DNA of 64,000 nucleotides from Timaviella obliquedivisa GSE-PSE-MK23-08B (lineage in GTDB: Bacteria > Cyanobacteriota > Cyanobacteriia > Elainellales > Elainellaceae). Below are positions 14,389-22,865 of the stretch, one piece after another. The notes below the pieces were generated by a model that worked only from the letters and a program-made list of their open reading frames with translations, ran no database searches and was not told the DNA's origin. The position numbers were made by a program, and so were the translations under genes. How positions within the stretch are numbered: the first letter of the stretch is position 1; every line of letters begins with the position of its first letter. The stretch is taken from the NCBI GenBank assembly GCA_019358855.1, contig JAHHII010000006.1, forward strand, positions 62,001-126,000, in the 5' to 3' direction.

Positions 14389-16449
14389 ATGAGCATTTTT
14401 TGGAAAAAGGTTTCTCTCAATCCACAAAATATTGAACAAACTGTAGAACGAGTCAACGCTTCAATTCGGCAGCCTGGTTTTACTGCTGCATTTACCGTTG
14501 ACGTAGAGGGAGATGCACGGCTGGTAATTGTGGCAGAAGTAGAGCGACGATACCGCCAGTCCCAACCTGAGGAACAGGCAGAAACATGGGGCGATCGCCG
14601 TCAGTCGAATCTTGATGATCATGCTCCCGTTCATCAACCCCTTGATGTTGAAGATATTATTGCTGGCATTCGCTACTCGGTCGCAGAGCATCATGACTTA
14701 CCTGTTTATGCCGTCTTGCTGCTGCGGGCAGGCATGATGCCCTTAATGCCTGATGGACGAGTCGATCGCGGCACCTGCCGAGAGAGTTATTTAGCAAGCA
14801 CATTAGAGGCGATCGCCGAGTCTCGACTCATGATTAGTGAAACTAGCGGTAAAGATGACTTAGTGAATTGTCCCAAAAAAGAGGATGCCAACAAAAAAAC
14901 TGAAGGTCATTTAGAACCCAACCAGAACGATGGCATAGCCGCGGATAGGAGTATAGAGACACTGCTACAGAAGCTGCGATCGCAAAGGAAGCAGTCTCAG
15001 AATAGAGACATTTCACCGCTGGTCATGAATTTGGCACAGCAGGGTTTATTAGGAATGCAAATTCCCCTGCAATATGGCGGGCTAGGGTTTGATCATTTCA
15101 GCACGCTGCGCGTTTTACAGCAGTTAGGCGCGATCGACATTTCTCTGGCACTCTTCATCAGTCTTCATAATGCGCTAGGGGTTTACCCAATCATGCATTA
15201 TTCTTCTATAGCGACTCGTCGAGAACTTTTACCTCTTTTAGCCGCCGGACACGAGCTAGCAGCATTCGCCCTAATGGAAGAAGGCACAGATTCTTTCTCA
15301 CCCACAATTGCCTCTAAAGCGATCGCTAACGGTCGGGGAGATTGGCAGCTTTGGGGCAAGAAAAAATGGAGCAGTCCTAACTCAAGCTGCATACCCGGAA
15401 TCTTTAATATTTTTGTGCAACAAGTAGATGCTCAAGGCAATACCCAAGGCATCGCGGGTTTTGTAGTACGTGACAGTTTGCGCCAAGAACGGGCTGGAAC
15501 CTTAGGCAACACTTTATTTCTAGAGGGTGATATCGTCAGTTCGGAGCAGCGGTTGAGCAAGGTTGGGGCAGGGATGGACATTGCCCAAAACGTTATGCAG
15601 CTACATCGGCTGAGTATTGCAGCAGTTTGTCTAGGCGGCATGAAACGGTGTGCGCAGATGACCTTACAAGCCACTCAGCACCTCACTGTTTCCGCCGACC
15701 AACCCTTCGACCATCCAGTGACGCTGATGGGCTTGAGTGAAACGACTCTAGCGATCGCTGCTGTTGAGTCATTGGTGAGTCACCTGGGCTTGCTGCTCGA
15801 CCAGGGCTATCCCGTTCCCATGGAGGCATATTTAGCTTGTAAAACTTCGGCTCCAGAGTTCTTTTGGAAAAGTGCAGATAGCTTAGTGCAATTCTTAGGA
15901 GAACGCAGCGATGTCTTGGAAATTTTGCAAGATGCCAGATTGCTACGAATGGTTGAAGGATCAACAGAGACGCTCAACTCCCTGCTGGGAGAACAGGTCA
16001 TTTATGATGGTGATGCTCTACACCAGTTTTTGTGCCATGAACTGCGCGCTCCCGACATCGCCGAAACTTTAAAGACGGCTGCTTTCCAAATTCACGATCG
16101 CTATACCCAATTTCCTGGACGCTTTACCCCGCCAGCTGCCAGCCAATGGGCAGACGGGGCAATTGGAGCGATCGCCACCTGGGCAATTCTGTGGGCGGCG
16201 GTTGGACGAGCATTAAATGCAACACCATCGCCACTCTTACAACAAACATTTAATTGGGCACAGCTTCAGTTTGAGCATCGATTATTTCAAGCGCTGATTC
16301 CAATGGCTAGCGAAGTCACCCTTTCAACAGCTGAAGAAATGATTGAAGCAGTGGCTCACTATGCAGACGCGATCGGTGAGATTGGCATTAATCAGGATTT
16401 AGATACGCCAACAAAACTACCGACAAATCATGAATCAGAACAGGGTTGA
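14389..16449 (+). CDS. Fusion of a fatty-acyl-AMP-ligase C-terminal domain with an acyl-CoA-dehydrogenase-like domain
   Basis: 686 residues. Residues about 10-145 match the C-terminal subdomain of fatty acyl-AMP ligases: NPQNIEQTVE stands where the YPQDIE motif should be, then LVIVAEVERRYR, VAEHHDLPVYAVLLL and a GRVDRGTCR segment. The large AMP-binding N-terminal domain is absent, and the 150 bases upstream do not encode it. After a charged linker (about 150-195) comes an acyl-CoA dehydrogenase fold (about 200-580): LGMQIPLQYGGLGFDH, EEGTDSFSPT, and GAGMDIAQNVMQLHRLSIAA. FAAL and acyl-CoA-dehydrogenase domains occur together in cyanobacterial polyketide and lipopeptide loading modules. This may be a remnant of such a protein or a free-standing tailoring enzyme. 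No ketosynthase or carrier protein is nearby. Confidence 0.8.
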   Translation: MSIFWKKVSLNPQNIEQTVERVNASIRQPGFTAAFTVDVEGDARLVIVAEVERRYRQSQPEEQAETWGDRRQSNLDDHAPVHQPLDVEDIIAGIRYSVAEHHDLPVYAVLLLRAGMMPLMPDGRVDRGTCRESYLASTLEAIAESRLMISETSGKDDLVNCPKKEDANKKTEGHLEPNQNDGIAADRSIETLLQKLRSQRKQSQNRDISPLVMNLAQQGLLGMQIPLQYGGLGFDHFSTLRVLQQLGAIDISLALFISLHNALGVYPIMHYSSIATRRELLPLLAAGHELAAFALMEEGTDSFSPTIASKAIANGRGDWQLWGKKKWSSPNSSCIPGIFNIFVQQVDAQGNTQGIAGFVVRDSLRQERAGTLGNTLFLEGDIVSSEQRLSKVGAGMDIAQNVMQLHRLSIAAVCLGGMKRCAQMTLQATQHLTVSADQPFDHPVTLMGLSETTLAIAAVESLVSHLGLLLDQGYPVPMEAYLACKTSAPEFFWKSADSLVQFLGERSDVLEILQDARLLRMVEGSTETLNSLLGEQVIYDGDALHQFLCHELRAPDIAETLKTAAFQIHDRYTQFPGRFTPPAASQWADGAIGAIATWAILWAAVGRALNATPSPLLQQTFNWAQLQFEHRLFQALIPMASEVTLSTAEEMIEAVAHYADAIGEIGINQDLDTPTKLPTNHESEQG

Positions 16450-16723
16450 TCCCAGATTACGGCAGCGGATCTCCCCATTCATTGAAGCTAGGTACCTGTC
16501 CGATCAAGACTTTTCCGACCATCGGATCGCTCTCATCCCATCTCAGCGTTTGGCTTAATCAGCGCTCTGTTGATTTAGACGGAGATTACAAATCATGACT
16601 TTGGTCAGAGGCAAAGATAAAAAGTGCGTTACTTGCAAAGAAATCGTTTAAGATGGACTGAAAATTACTTGAACTAAGTTATCCTCATTTCAAGTGTTGT
16701 CATTATCATCGAGAATAAAAACT

Positions 16724-17224
16724 ATGCCTCCTAGGAAGAAACTTCCCATCTTAGCTGCTGAAATTTCCAAGAACTCCATTGAACAAGTTTCGCTATCTCT
16801 GCAAGACTTGCCTGAAAAACCAAAAGATTCCTACTCATTACGAGAAGCGATCGCCCTCATGCATTCTGCGATTACCACTGCTCTAAGCCGGGGTTACAAG
16901 CACGAGGAAATCTCCAAACTTCTCGCCAATGAAGGCATCAAGATCACCGCTTCTTCGCTCAGAAGATACCTTTCCATCACCAAACCCAAAGGCGAAGGGA
17001 AAGCAAAAGCGAAACGCCAACCCAGAACTCCAAAGGCTGTTAGTGAAACCACCGCAACCGAGCCTGCACCAACGCGCGGAAAGCCCGGTCGCAAGCCTAA
17101 AGCACTCTCAGGAGAAGAAGCTGCTACCCCAGCGCGGCGCGGTCCAAAGCCCTCCTCAGAACCGAAAACGACCACTCGGAGAAACGCTACAGCCACCACT
17201 ACTCGCCGCCGCAAAGCAACTTAA
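16724..17224 (+). CDS. Basic DNA-binding-like protein with HTH-like core and AT-hook-like tail
   Basis: 166 residues from the ATG at 16724; an in-frame upstream start at 16694 is less likely. The middle (about 35-85) is helical and resembles a resolvase/TraK-like helix-turn-helix: SLREAIALMHSAITTALSRG, YKHEEISKLLANEGIKITAS and SLRRYL. The C-terminal half is Lys/Arg/Pro/Ala/Thr rich with GRKPK and RRGPKP, like AT hooks, and ends in repeated TTRR. Similar architecture is seen in nucleoid-associated and plasmid-borne proteins. A chromosome-binding role is likely but unproven. It is monocistronic; the lipoprotein gene downstream is convergent. Confidence 0.7.
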   Translation: MPPRKKLPILAAEISKNSIEQVSLSLQDLPEKPKDSYSLREAIALMHSAITTALSRGYKHEEISKLLANEGIKITASSLRRYLSITKPKGEGKAKAKRQPRTPKAVSETTATEPAPTRGKPGRKPKALSGEEAATPARRGPKPSSEPKTTTRRNATATTTRRRKAT

Positions 17225-17350
17225 AATAGTTGTCTGAAAGAACGTTGCCGAATACAACAGGTTTCGGAACGCTGTAGTCTTATATGGCTGTAATCTTCAT
17301 GATTAGCCAGCGCCATGCGGGTGCTATGAGTATTCAGCAACGTTCATGCT

Positions 17351-17875
17351 CTATTTCACATCTGCTTTTTGTACAAACTTATCATCTATACCTAACGTTA
17401 ACGCTAAGGGTTGTTGATTAGGCAGAGCTTTCACGACAGTGCGATACACATCGTAGTTAGTCGGGGCAGTAATCGTTTGTCCATCCGATTCGTAGGTAAG
17501 GGTATAGGCTGCATCCTTAAGCAATTCAGGCTGGCTGATTCGCTCTTGTGGTTTTTGTCGCGCTTCTATTTCATCAACCGTAGGGCGAGGCGGCAAGGCA
17601 GGGTACCAAAGTCCCCGATCATCGGGCCCTGTTACAGCTTCTCCTGGTCTTTCACCATTTTTATTAATCAGAGAAGTTGAAGCAAATTTTTCTCGGCGAA
17701 TTTGGTTAGTCTTATCTGGATTAATGCTGTATTCAACTTGCCAAGTATAAGTCACTGTCGCCGTGGCTTCGTATTGAGTGGTTATTCTTCGATCGCAGCT
17801 CATTAGCCCTACAAGGCTGGCTAGAGTAATCATCGCGTGGCGAATTGGCTTATGCTGAGTTCTAAGAGAAGTCAT
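17351..17875 (-). CDS. Putative lipoprotein
   Basis: 174 residues. A basic N terminus and short hydrophobic stretch end in a lipobox-like LMSC (Cys at about 27), so the mature protein is probably anchored to a membrane. The rest is polar, with YEATATVTYTWQVEYS and a C-terminal segment rich in Thr, Pro and Asp. No enzymatic motif is seen and I do not recognise a family. Its 5' end overlaps in antisense the untranslated leader of the divergent glycosyltransferase gene. Confidence 0.65.
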   Translation of the reverse strand: MTSLRTQHKPIRHAMITLASLVGLMSCDRRITTQYEATATVTYTWQVEYSINPDKTNQIRREKFASTSLINKNGERPGEAVTGPDDRGLWYPALPPRPTVDEIEARQKPQERISQPELLKDAAYTLTYESDGQTITAPTNYDVYRTVVKALPNQQPLALTLGIDDKFVQKADVK

Positions 17876-17902
17876 AGGTGCGCGAGTTTAAAGGGTAGAG
17901 AA

Positions 17903-19117
17903 ATGGATTTAAGCCTTTGCATGATTGTTAAAAACGAAGCGGATAAACTGCCCCGTTGTTTGTCTAGCGTCCAGGGGATGGTCAATGAAATGATCGTAGT
18001 CGATACTGGCTCGACCGATCAAACGACAAAAATTGCTCAGTCTTTTGGAGCACAAGTTTATCACTACTCTTGGAACAACAACTTTTCGGCAGCCCGCAAT
18101 GAATCGTTAAGATATGCTCAAGGAGAATGGATCTTGGTGCTAGATGCAGACGAAGTTTTAAACCCAGAAAGCATTCCAGCCTTAAAGCAAGCAATGCAGC
18201 GCGACCAGGCATTGGTGATTAACTTAGTGCGCCAGGAAATTGGTGCAGTGCAATCGCCTTACTCTTTAATGTCTCGACTGTTCCGTAACCATTTCGGAAT
18301 TCGTTTTTCTCGTCCTTATCATTCCATGGTAGATGATAGTGTGACGCGCTTGTTGCAACGCGAACCGACTTGGAAAATTATTAATCTGCCAGAGGTAGCA
18401 ATCTTACATGATGGCTACGAGCCAGGCGCGATCGCCACCCGCAACAAGCTCCAACAAGCAAAAGCCACCATGGAGGGCTATCTAGCCACCCATCCGGAGG
18501 ATGCCTACGTGTGCGCCAAACTGGGCGCTTTGTACAACGACATAGGCGAAGTTAAAAAGGGGATCGCGCTCCTAGAGCGAGGGTTAGAGATTATTGCTCA
18601 TTCTGCTCAAGCAGCCGAAGAAAACGCTCCCGTGCTTTACGAATTACACTACCACCTGGGTATCGCCTACAGCCGATCGCAAAATTTAGTGAAAGCAGAA
18701 GGACATTACCGAACCGCGACACAGCAGCCTATTTTGAACCGTCTGAAGGTTGGCGCATACAATAACCTGGGGGGGCTGCTGAAAGCCAAAGGAGATTTGT
18801 CCGGTGCCCGGATGAACTACGAGATTGTTACCAAGGTTGATCCGACTTTGGCAATTGGACATTACAACCTGGGTATGACGTTTAAAGCAATGGGAATAAT
18901 GCCTGATGCCATTGATCATTACCGCCAGGCGATCGCCCTCAACGCTACTTATGCTGAAGCCTACCAAAACCTGGGAGTAACGCTGCTAAAAGTAGGAGCG
19001 GTAAAAGAGAGTCTAGAGGCATTTGGACAAGCGATCGCCCTTTACGAACAACGCGATCCTCAAGAGGCGCTACGGTTACAGCAAGGACTGGTCGAGATGG
19101 GGCTGTTGAAAAAGTAA
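17903..19117 (+). CDS. Family 2 glycosyltransferase with TPR repeats
   Basis: 404 residues from the ATG at 17903 (Shine-Dalgarno-like GGGTAGAG before it). An earlier in-frame ATG at 17837 lacks support. GT-A domain (about 1-230): LSLCMIVKNEADKLPRCL, VVDTGSTDQT and the DXD-type motif VLDADE (about 78). At least four TPR-like units follow (about 200-400), including YNNLGGLLKAKGDL and YQNLGVTLLKVGAV. This is the architecture of cyanobacterial SunS/PgaC-like TPR glycosyltransferases; donor and acceptor are unknown. It ends 12 bases before the RarA fusion gene, so the two probably share a transcript. Confidence 0.92.
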   Translation: MDLSLCMIVKNEADKLPRCLSSVQGMVNEMIVVDTGSTDQTTKIAQSFGAQVYHYSWNNNFSAARNESLRYAQGEWILVLDADEVLNPESIPALKQAMQRDQALVINLVRQEIGAVQSPYSLMSRLFRNHFGIRFSRPYHSMVDDSVTRLLQREPTWKIINLPEVAILHDGYEPGAIATRNKLQQAKATMEGYLATHPEDAYVCAKLGALYNDIGEVKKGIALLERGLEIIAHSAQAAEENAPVLYELHYHLGIAYSRSQNLVKAEGHYRTATQQPILNRLKVGAYNNLGGLLKAKGDLSGARMNYEIVTKVDPTLAIGHYNLGMTFKAMGIMPDAIDHYRQAIALNATYAEAYQNLGVTLLKVGAVKESLEAFGQAIALYEQRDPQEALRLQQGLVEMGLLKK

Positions 19118-19129
19118 ACCTCTGAAAAA

Positions 19130-21343
19130 ATGAACCTGTTTGCCCATCATCATCAGCAAATGACCCAGGCTGAAGCGCCGCTTGCGGCTCGGATGCGTCC
19201 GCGTACCCTGGATGAATTTGTCGGGCAAGATGCCATCATTGGCGAAGGGCGGTTGCTGCGTCGGGCGATTCAAGCCGATCAGCTTTCATCATTGATTTTT
19301 TACGGCCCACCAGGAACCGGAAAGACGACGCTAGCACAAATTATTGCCAACACGACAAGAGCGCACTTTATTGCCATTAACGCAGTTTTGGCAGGCGTGA
19401 AGGAAATTCGGGACGCGATCGCCACTGCCCAAGATAAACGCGGAATGTTCAGTCAACGCACGATTTTATTTGTCGATGAAGTTCATCGCTTCAACAAAGC
19501 CCAGCAGGATGCGTTATTACCCTGGGTAGAAAACGGCACCGTGATTTTGATTGGCGCAACCACAGAAAATCCTTACTTTGAAGTCAATAAAGCGCTAGTG
19601 AGCCGATCGCGTATTTTTCAACTGAAGTCGCTGAATGAAACCGATCTGCGGCGTGTGGTAGAACAGGCGTTAGCAGATGGCGATCGCGGTTATGGCAAGC
19701 TCAATGTACAGCTTGAGATAGCAGCATTAGATCATTGGGTGAATGTTGCTAACGGTGATGCTAGAACCTTGCTGAATGCACTAGAGTTAGCCGTTGAGAC
19801 GACTCCTGAGCAAGCAAGCATCATTCACATTACCCAGGCAGTTGCCGAAGAATCCATTCAGCAGCGGGCAGTCCTCTATGACAAAGAAGGCGACGTTCAC
19901 TTTGATACCATTAGCGCCTTTATTAAAAGTCTGCGTGGCTCCGACCCAGATGCCGCCTTGTATTGGTTGGCACGGATGGTTTACGCAGGAGAAGATTTAC
20001 GGTTTATTTTTCGACGGATGACGATTTTAGCAGGGGAAGATGTGGGCATGGCAGACCCTAATGCGATCGTTGTAGTGAATGCCTGTGCCCAAGCATTTGA
20101 ACGGGTAGGAATGCCGGAGGGAAGATATCCTTTAGCACAAGCAGCAATTTACTTAGCAACGGCTCCTAAGTCAAATAGCGTCATGGGTTTTTTTGATGCG
20201 TTGGCAGCAGTAGAACAGGAACGAGAAGCCGAAGTACCCAATCATTTACGGGATGCGAATCGAGATAAACATAGCTTTGGGCATGGACAAGGATATCTTT
20301 ATCCCCATGCTTATCGTGATCATTGGATAGAGCAACAGTATTTACCTAAAACGCTTCAAGGACAAGTTTTTTATCAGCCCTCTAAACAAGGTTATGAAAA
20401 TAAAATTCAGGTACAAGTCTCACAGCGCCGAGAAGCACAGTTAGCCGCAGTGATTGAAGGTCTAGGAATAGCACTGCCAGAAGTATTGACCTTTAGCCCT
20501 GTCAATTCTGCTCAGGATCGATGGCTCCAACGATCGCTCAGCCAAGCCGGAGAGAAGCTGGCAGCCGTGCGCGATCGCCTTTTCATCCTCGCCCAACCAC
20601 AGCGTCACCACGTCATTTTAGATGTGAATGCAGGTAGTGGATTCCTGACTTGGGAAGCGTTGCGCCAAGTTCCAGAAGGCGGTGTTTATGCAGTAGTTCA
20701 ATCACCCGAAGATGTCGAAGCGCTCCGAGAACAATCTGCCGCTTTGCCGGAACTAGCTCGTCCTATTGTGCTGCAAACTTCTCTACTAGATTTGTCCACA
20801 ATCTTAGCAGCACTTGATTCCCGTCTCCGCTTCGATCGCATGATTGGGCGTAATGCATTATTAGACGAACCAGATAAAGTCCAAGTGATTCAAGTTCTAA
20901 TGGAGTTCTTACGTCCAGACGGAAGCTTAGTGTTGGCGGAAACCGTTCCTCGCCACACACAGCGGCTTTATGACTTAATTGATGCAAAGCAATTCAATAC
21001 TAAGATCTACAAACGGTTGGTAAAGGCAGAAGAAGCCATTTATCAGAACGCTAAAGATGCAATGGTGAATTGGGATGAAGATGAGTTGCGATCGCTTTTC
21101 CAAAATGCAGGTTTAACATCTGAGGTTCAGTTAGAAACAACTCAGACCGATTTACACATTACGCCTGCCTTATTGGAACGCTGGTTTAATACAGGCAGCA
21201 ATCGCCCCAGCTATGGCGATCATTTGGCAAGTACTTTAAATACGGCAGAGTTAAAAACCGTAGAAACTATCTTTCGCAGAATCTTAACGAATCAAATAGT
21301 GAGGTGGAAAGGGGCGATCGCTTTTTGTCGAGTTACATTATGA
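19130..21343 (+). CDS. rarA: RarA/MgsA AAA ATPase fused to a methyltransferase-like domain
   Basis: 737 residues; ordinary RarA is about 430-450. RarA part (about 1-425): Walker A GPPGTGKTT (59-67), Walker B ILFVDEVHRF (112-121), sensor-1 GATTENP, and the RarA-specific HGQGYLYPHAYRDHW region. RarA acts at stalled replication forks with RecA and SSB. The extra C-terminal part (about 430-737) contains VILDVNAGSGFLTWEAL, a glycine motif like that of SAM-dependent methyltransferases, with the rest of a Rossmann-like fold after it. Such a fusion is known in cyanobacteria; the activity of the added domain is not known. Confidence 0.93.
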   Translation: MNLFAHHHQQMTQAEAPLAARMRPRTLDEFVGQDAIIGEGRLLRRAIQADQLSSLIFYGPPGTGKTTLAQIIANTTRAHFIAINAVLAGVKEIRDAIATAQDKRGMFSQRTILFVDEVHRFNKAQQDALLPWVENGTVILIGATTENPYFEVNKALVSRSRIFQLKSLNETDLRRVVEQALADGDRGYGKLNVQLEIAALDHWVNVANGDARTLLNALELAVETTPEQASIIHITQAVAEESIQQRAVLYDKEGDVHFDTISAFIKSLRGSDPDAALYWLARMVYAGEDLRFIFRRMTILAGEDVGMADPNAIVVVNACAQAFERVGMPEGRYPLAQAAIYLATAPKSNSVMGFFDALAAVEQEREAEVPNHLRDANRDKHSFGHGQGYLYPHAYRDHWIEQQYLPKTLQGQVFYQPSKQGYENKIQVQVSQRREAQLAAVIEGLGIALPEVLTFSPVNSAQDRWLQRSLSQAGEKLAAVRDRLFILAQPQRHHVILDVNAGSGFLTWEALRQVPEGGVYAVVQSPEDVEALREQSAALPELARPIVLQTSLLDLSTILAALDSRLRFDRMIGRNALLDEPDKVQVIQVLMEFLRPDGSLVLAETVPRHTQRLYDLIDAKQFNTKIYKRLVKAEEAIYQNAKDAMVNWDEDELRSLFQNAGLTSEVQLETTQTDLHITPALLERWFNTGSNRPSYGDHLASTLNTAELKTVETIFRRILTNQIVRWKGAIAFCRVTL

Positions 21344-21450
21344 GTTGACCATCATTTAGCTGGCTCTATTACAGGCAGTGAAAGTAGAAGAGGTTTGAAA
21401 TTACTGCTAAAGTGTTTCAAGCTAAGGTTGCAGTATCCGTATCGATTAAT

Positions 21451-22050
21451 ATGGAAGAGTACTTGAAGGTTAGTAAGGTCATCGACTGGCGGCATCCCAA
21501 AATTATGGAACGCGCCAAACAAATTGCATTGGGATTTGAGACCTCGATAGCGATCGCACAAGCGTGTTTTGAATGGACGCGAGACGAGATCTGTCACAGT
21601 TATGACTATCAAATGAATCCTATGACTTGCCGAGCTTCAGACGTTCTTCAACACAAAACAGGTTATTGCTATGCTAAGAGTCATTTACTGGCAGCACTTT
21701 TAAGGGCAAACCAGATTCCAGCAGGATTTTGTTACCAGCGGTTAAGTATTGATGACAAGGGTGCGCCATACAGTTTGCACGGTTTCAATGCCATTCATTT
21801 GCCTGAATTTGGTTGGTATCGGGTTGATGCGAGAGGTAATAAATCAGGAGTCAACGCTCAGTTCACTCCACCTCAAGAGCAGTTAGCATATAAGATTCAG
21901 TTTCCTGAAGAGGCAGATTTTCCAGTAATTCTTGCCGAACCACTTCAGATTGTTGTAGAAGCATTGCAAGCACAGACTAAATGGGATGAGATACTCCGTA
22001 ACCTTCCAGATATTTCATTAAATTCAGCAAAGAGTCATAGTTTGGTGTGA
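21451..22050 (+). CDS. Transglutaminase-like cysteine protease family protein
   Basis: About 199 residues from the ATG at 21451; a GTG at 21412 in frame would add 13. The catalytic triad of the transglutaminase superfamily is visible: Cys in TGYCYAKSH (about 71), His in LHGFNAIH (about 106) and Asp in YRVDARGN (about 122). Bacterial members are often peptidases or amide-forming enzymes of unknown substrate. It is a stand-alone plus-strand gene. The N-terminal helical part (KVIDWRHPKIMERAKQIA) is shared with many stand-alone bacterial members. Confidence 0.88.
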   Translation: MEEYLKVSKVIDWRHPKIMERAKQIALGFETSIAIAQACFEWTRDEICHSYDYQMNPMTCRASDVLQHKTGYCYAKSHLLAALLRANQIPAGFCYQRLSIDDKGAPYSLHGFNAIHLPEFGWYRVDARGNKSGVNAQFTPPQEQLAYKIQFPEEADFPVILAEPLQIVVEALQAQTKWDEILRNLPDISLNSAKSHSLV

Positions 22051-22150
22051 TCGGTATTGGGGCTATCCACATCCAATTACAGGTTAGGTGACTTCTGATT
22101 CTGTGGGTTAGGCATCTTGCCTGACATCAAATAGCCAAGATAACTATTCA

Positions 22151-22188
22151 CCTTATTTAATCCACGATCTCCTTATTTAATCCACGAT
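22151..22188. repeat. 18-bp tandem-like direct repeat
   Basis: CCTTATTTAATCCACGAT occurs at 22151-22168 and 22171-22188, two bases apart. The second copy overlaps the last codons and stop of the pentapeptide gene, so the 3' end was duplicated. Confidence 0.85.
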
Positions 22189-22848
22189 TTTCAGAACTTT
22201 TCCTTCTAAAAGCGTCCCTACCACACAGGCTCCGCTCCAATTCGCCCCAGCCCAACTTGCACCTTCTAAATCCGCACATAAGAGATTTGCGCCACTTAGA
22301 TTTGCGCCTGCTAAATTGGCATCGCGTAGATCTGCTTCTTCTAAATTCGCATTACTTAAAATTGCACCTTGTAAATCTGCCTGCGCCAAATTGGTGCCGC
22401 TCAAGTTTGCTCCACTTAAATTAACCCCGCGCAAATCAGCCCCGCGCAAGTCTACACGCTGCAAATTTACGCCCATTAAATTTGCTCCACTCAAAAACGC
22501 ACCTGCCATCGCAGTATTAGATAAGCGCGCCTGCATCAAATTTGCCCCGCGCAAGTTTGCCCCGCGTAAATCTGCTTCTGTTAAATCTGCCTGCATCAGA
22601 TTGGCACCCAGCAGATTTGCTCTCAAATCAGTACCCGTCAACTGACAGCCTACTAAATTTGCCCCGTCCAGGTTTGCGCCTATTAGCTTAGCGGCGGCTA
22701 AGTTTGCCCCGCTCAAATTTGCCCCGCTCAAATTTACTTTGCTGAGGTCAGCATGGGAAAGATCCTCATCTTCTAGGTCGGCTCCAGCCAAATGCTTAAG
22801 CTTGCCAGCGCGAATAGTTGCAATGTCCATGGTTAATAGTGCGTTCAA
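22177..22848 (-). CDS. Pentapeptide-repeat protein
   Basis: 223 residues. After a 20-residue N terminus, nearly the whole chain consists of A(D/N)LXX pentapeptides (about 22-215), for example LSGANLSGANL and LRGANLRGANL. These fold as a right-handed quadrilateral beta helix. No signal peptide and no extra domain. Pentapeptide proteins are very numerous in cyanobacteria and mostly of unknown role; some mimic DNA. It lies 17 bases downstream of the DICT gene and is likely co-transcribed. Confidence 0.95.
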   Translation of the reverse strand: MNALLTMDIATIRAGKLKHLAGADLEDEDLSHADLSKVNLSGANLSGANLAAAKLIGANLDGANLVGCQLTGTDLRANLLGANLMQADLTEADLRGANLRGANLMQARLSNTAMAGAFLSGANLMGVNLQRVDLRGADLRGVNLSGANLSGTNLAQADLQGAILSNANLEEADLRDANLAGANLSGANLLCADLEGASWAGANWSGACVVGTLLEGKVLKIVD

Positions 22849-22865
22849 GATTGGGCGTTCAAAGA

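Noticed and set aside
16450-16723. Possible small gene between the acyl-CoA dehydrogenase and the HTH-like protein
   Set aside because: No frame with a start, ribosome site and protein-like content.
22316-22645. Antisense Lys/Arg/Ala-rich frame opposite the pentapeptide gene
   Set aside because: A direct product of the repeating pentapeptide codons read backwards.
22177-22848. CRISPR-like periodicity
   Set aside because: The 15-base periodicity is in the codons of a pentapeptide-repeat protein, without constant repeats and unique spacers.
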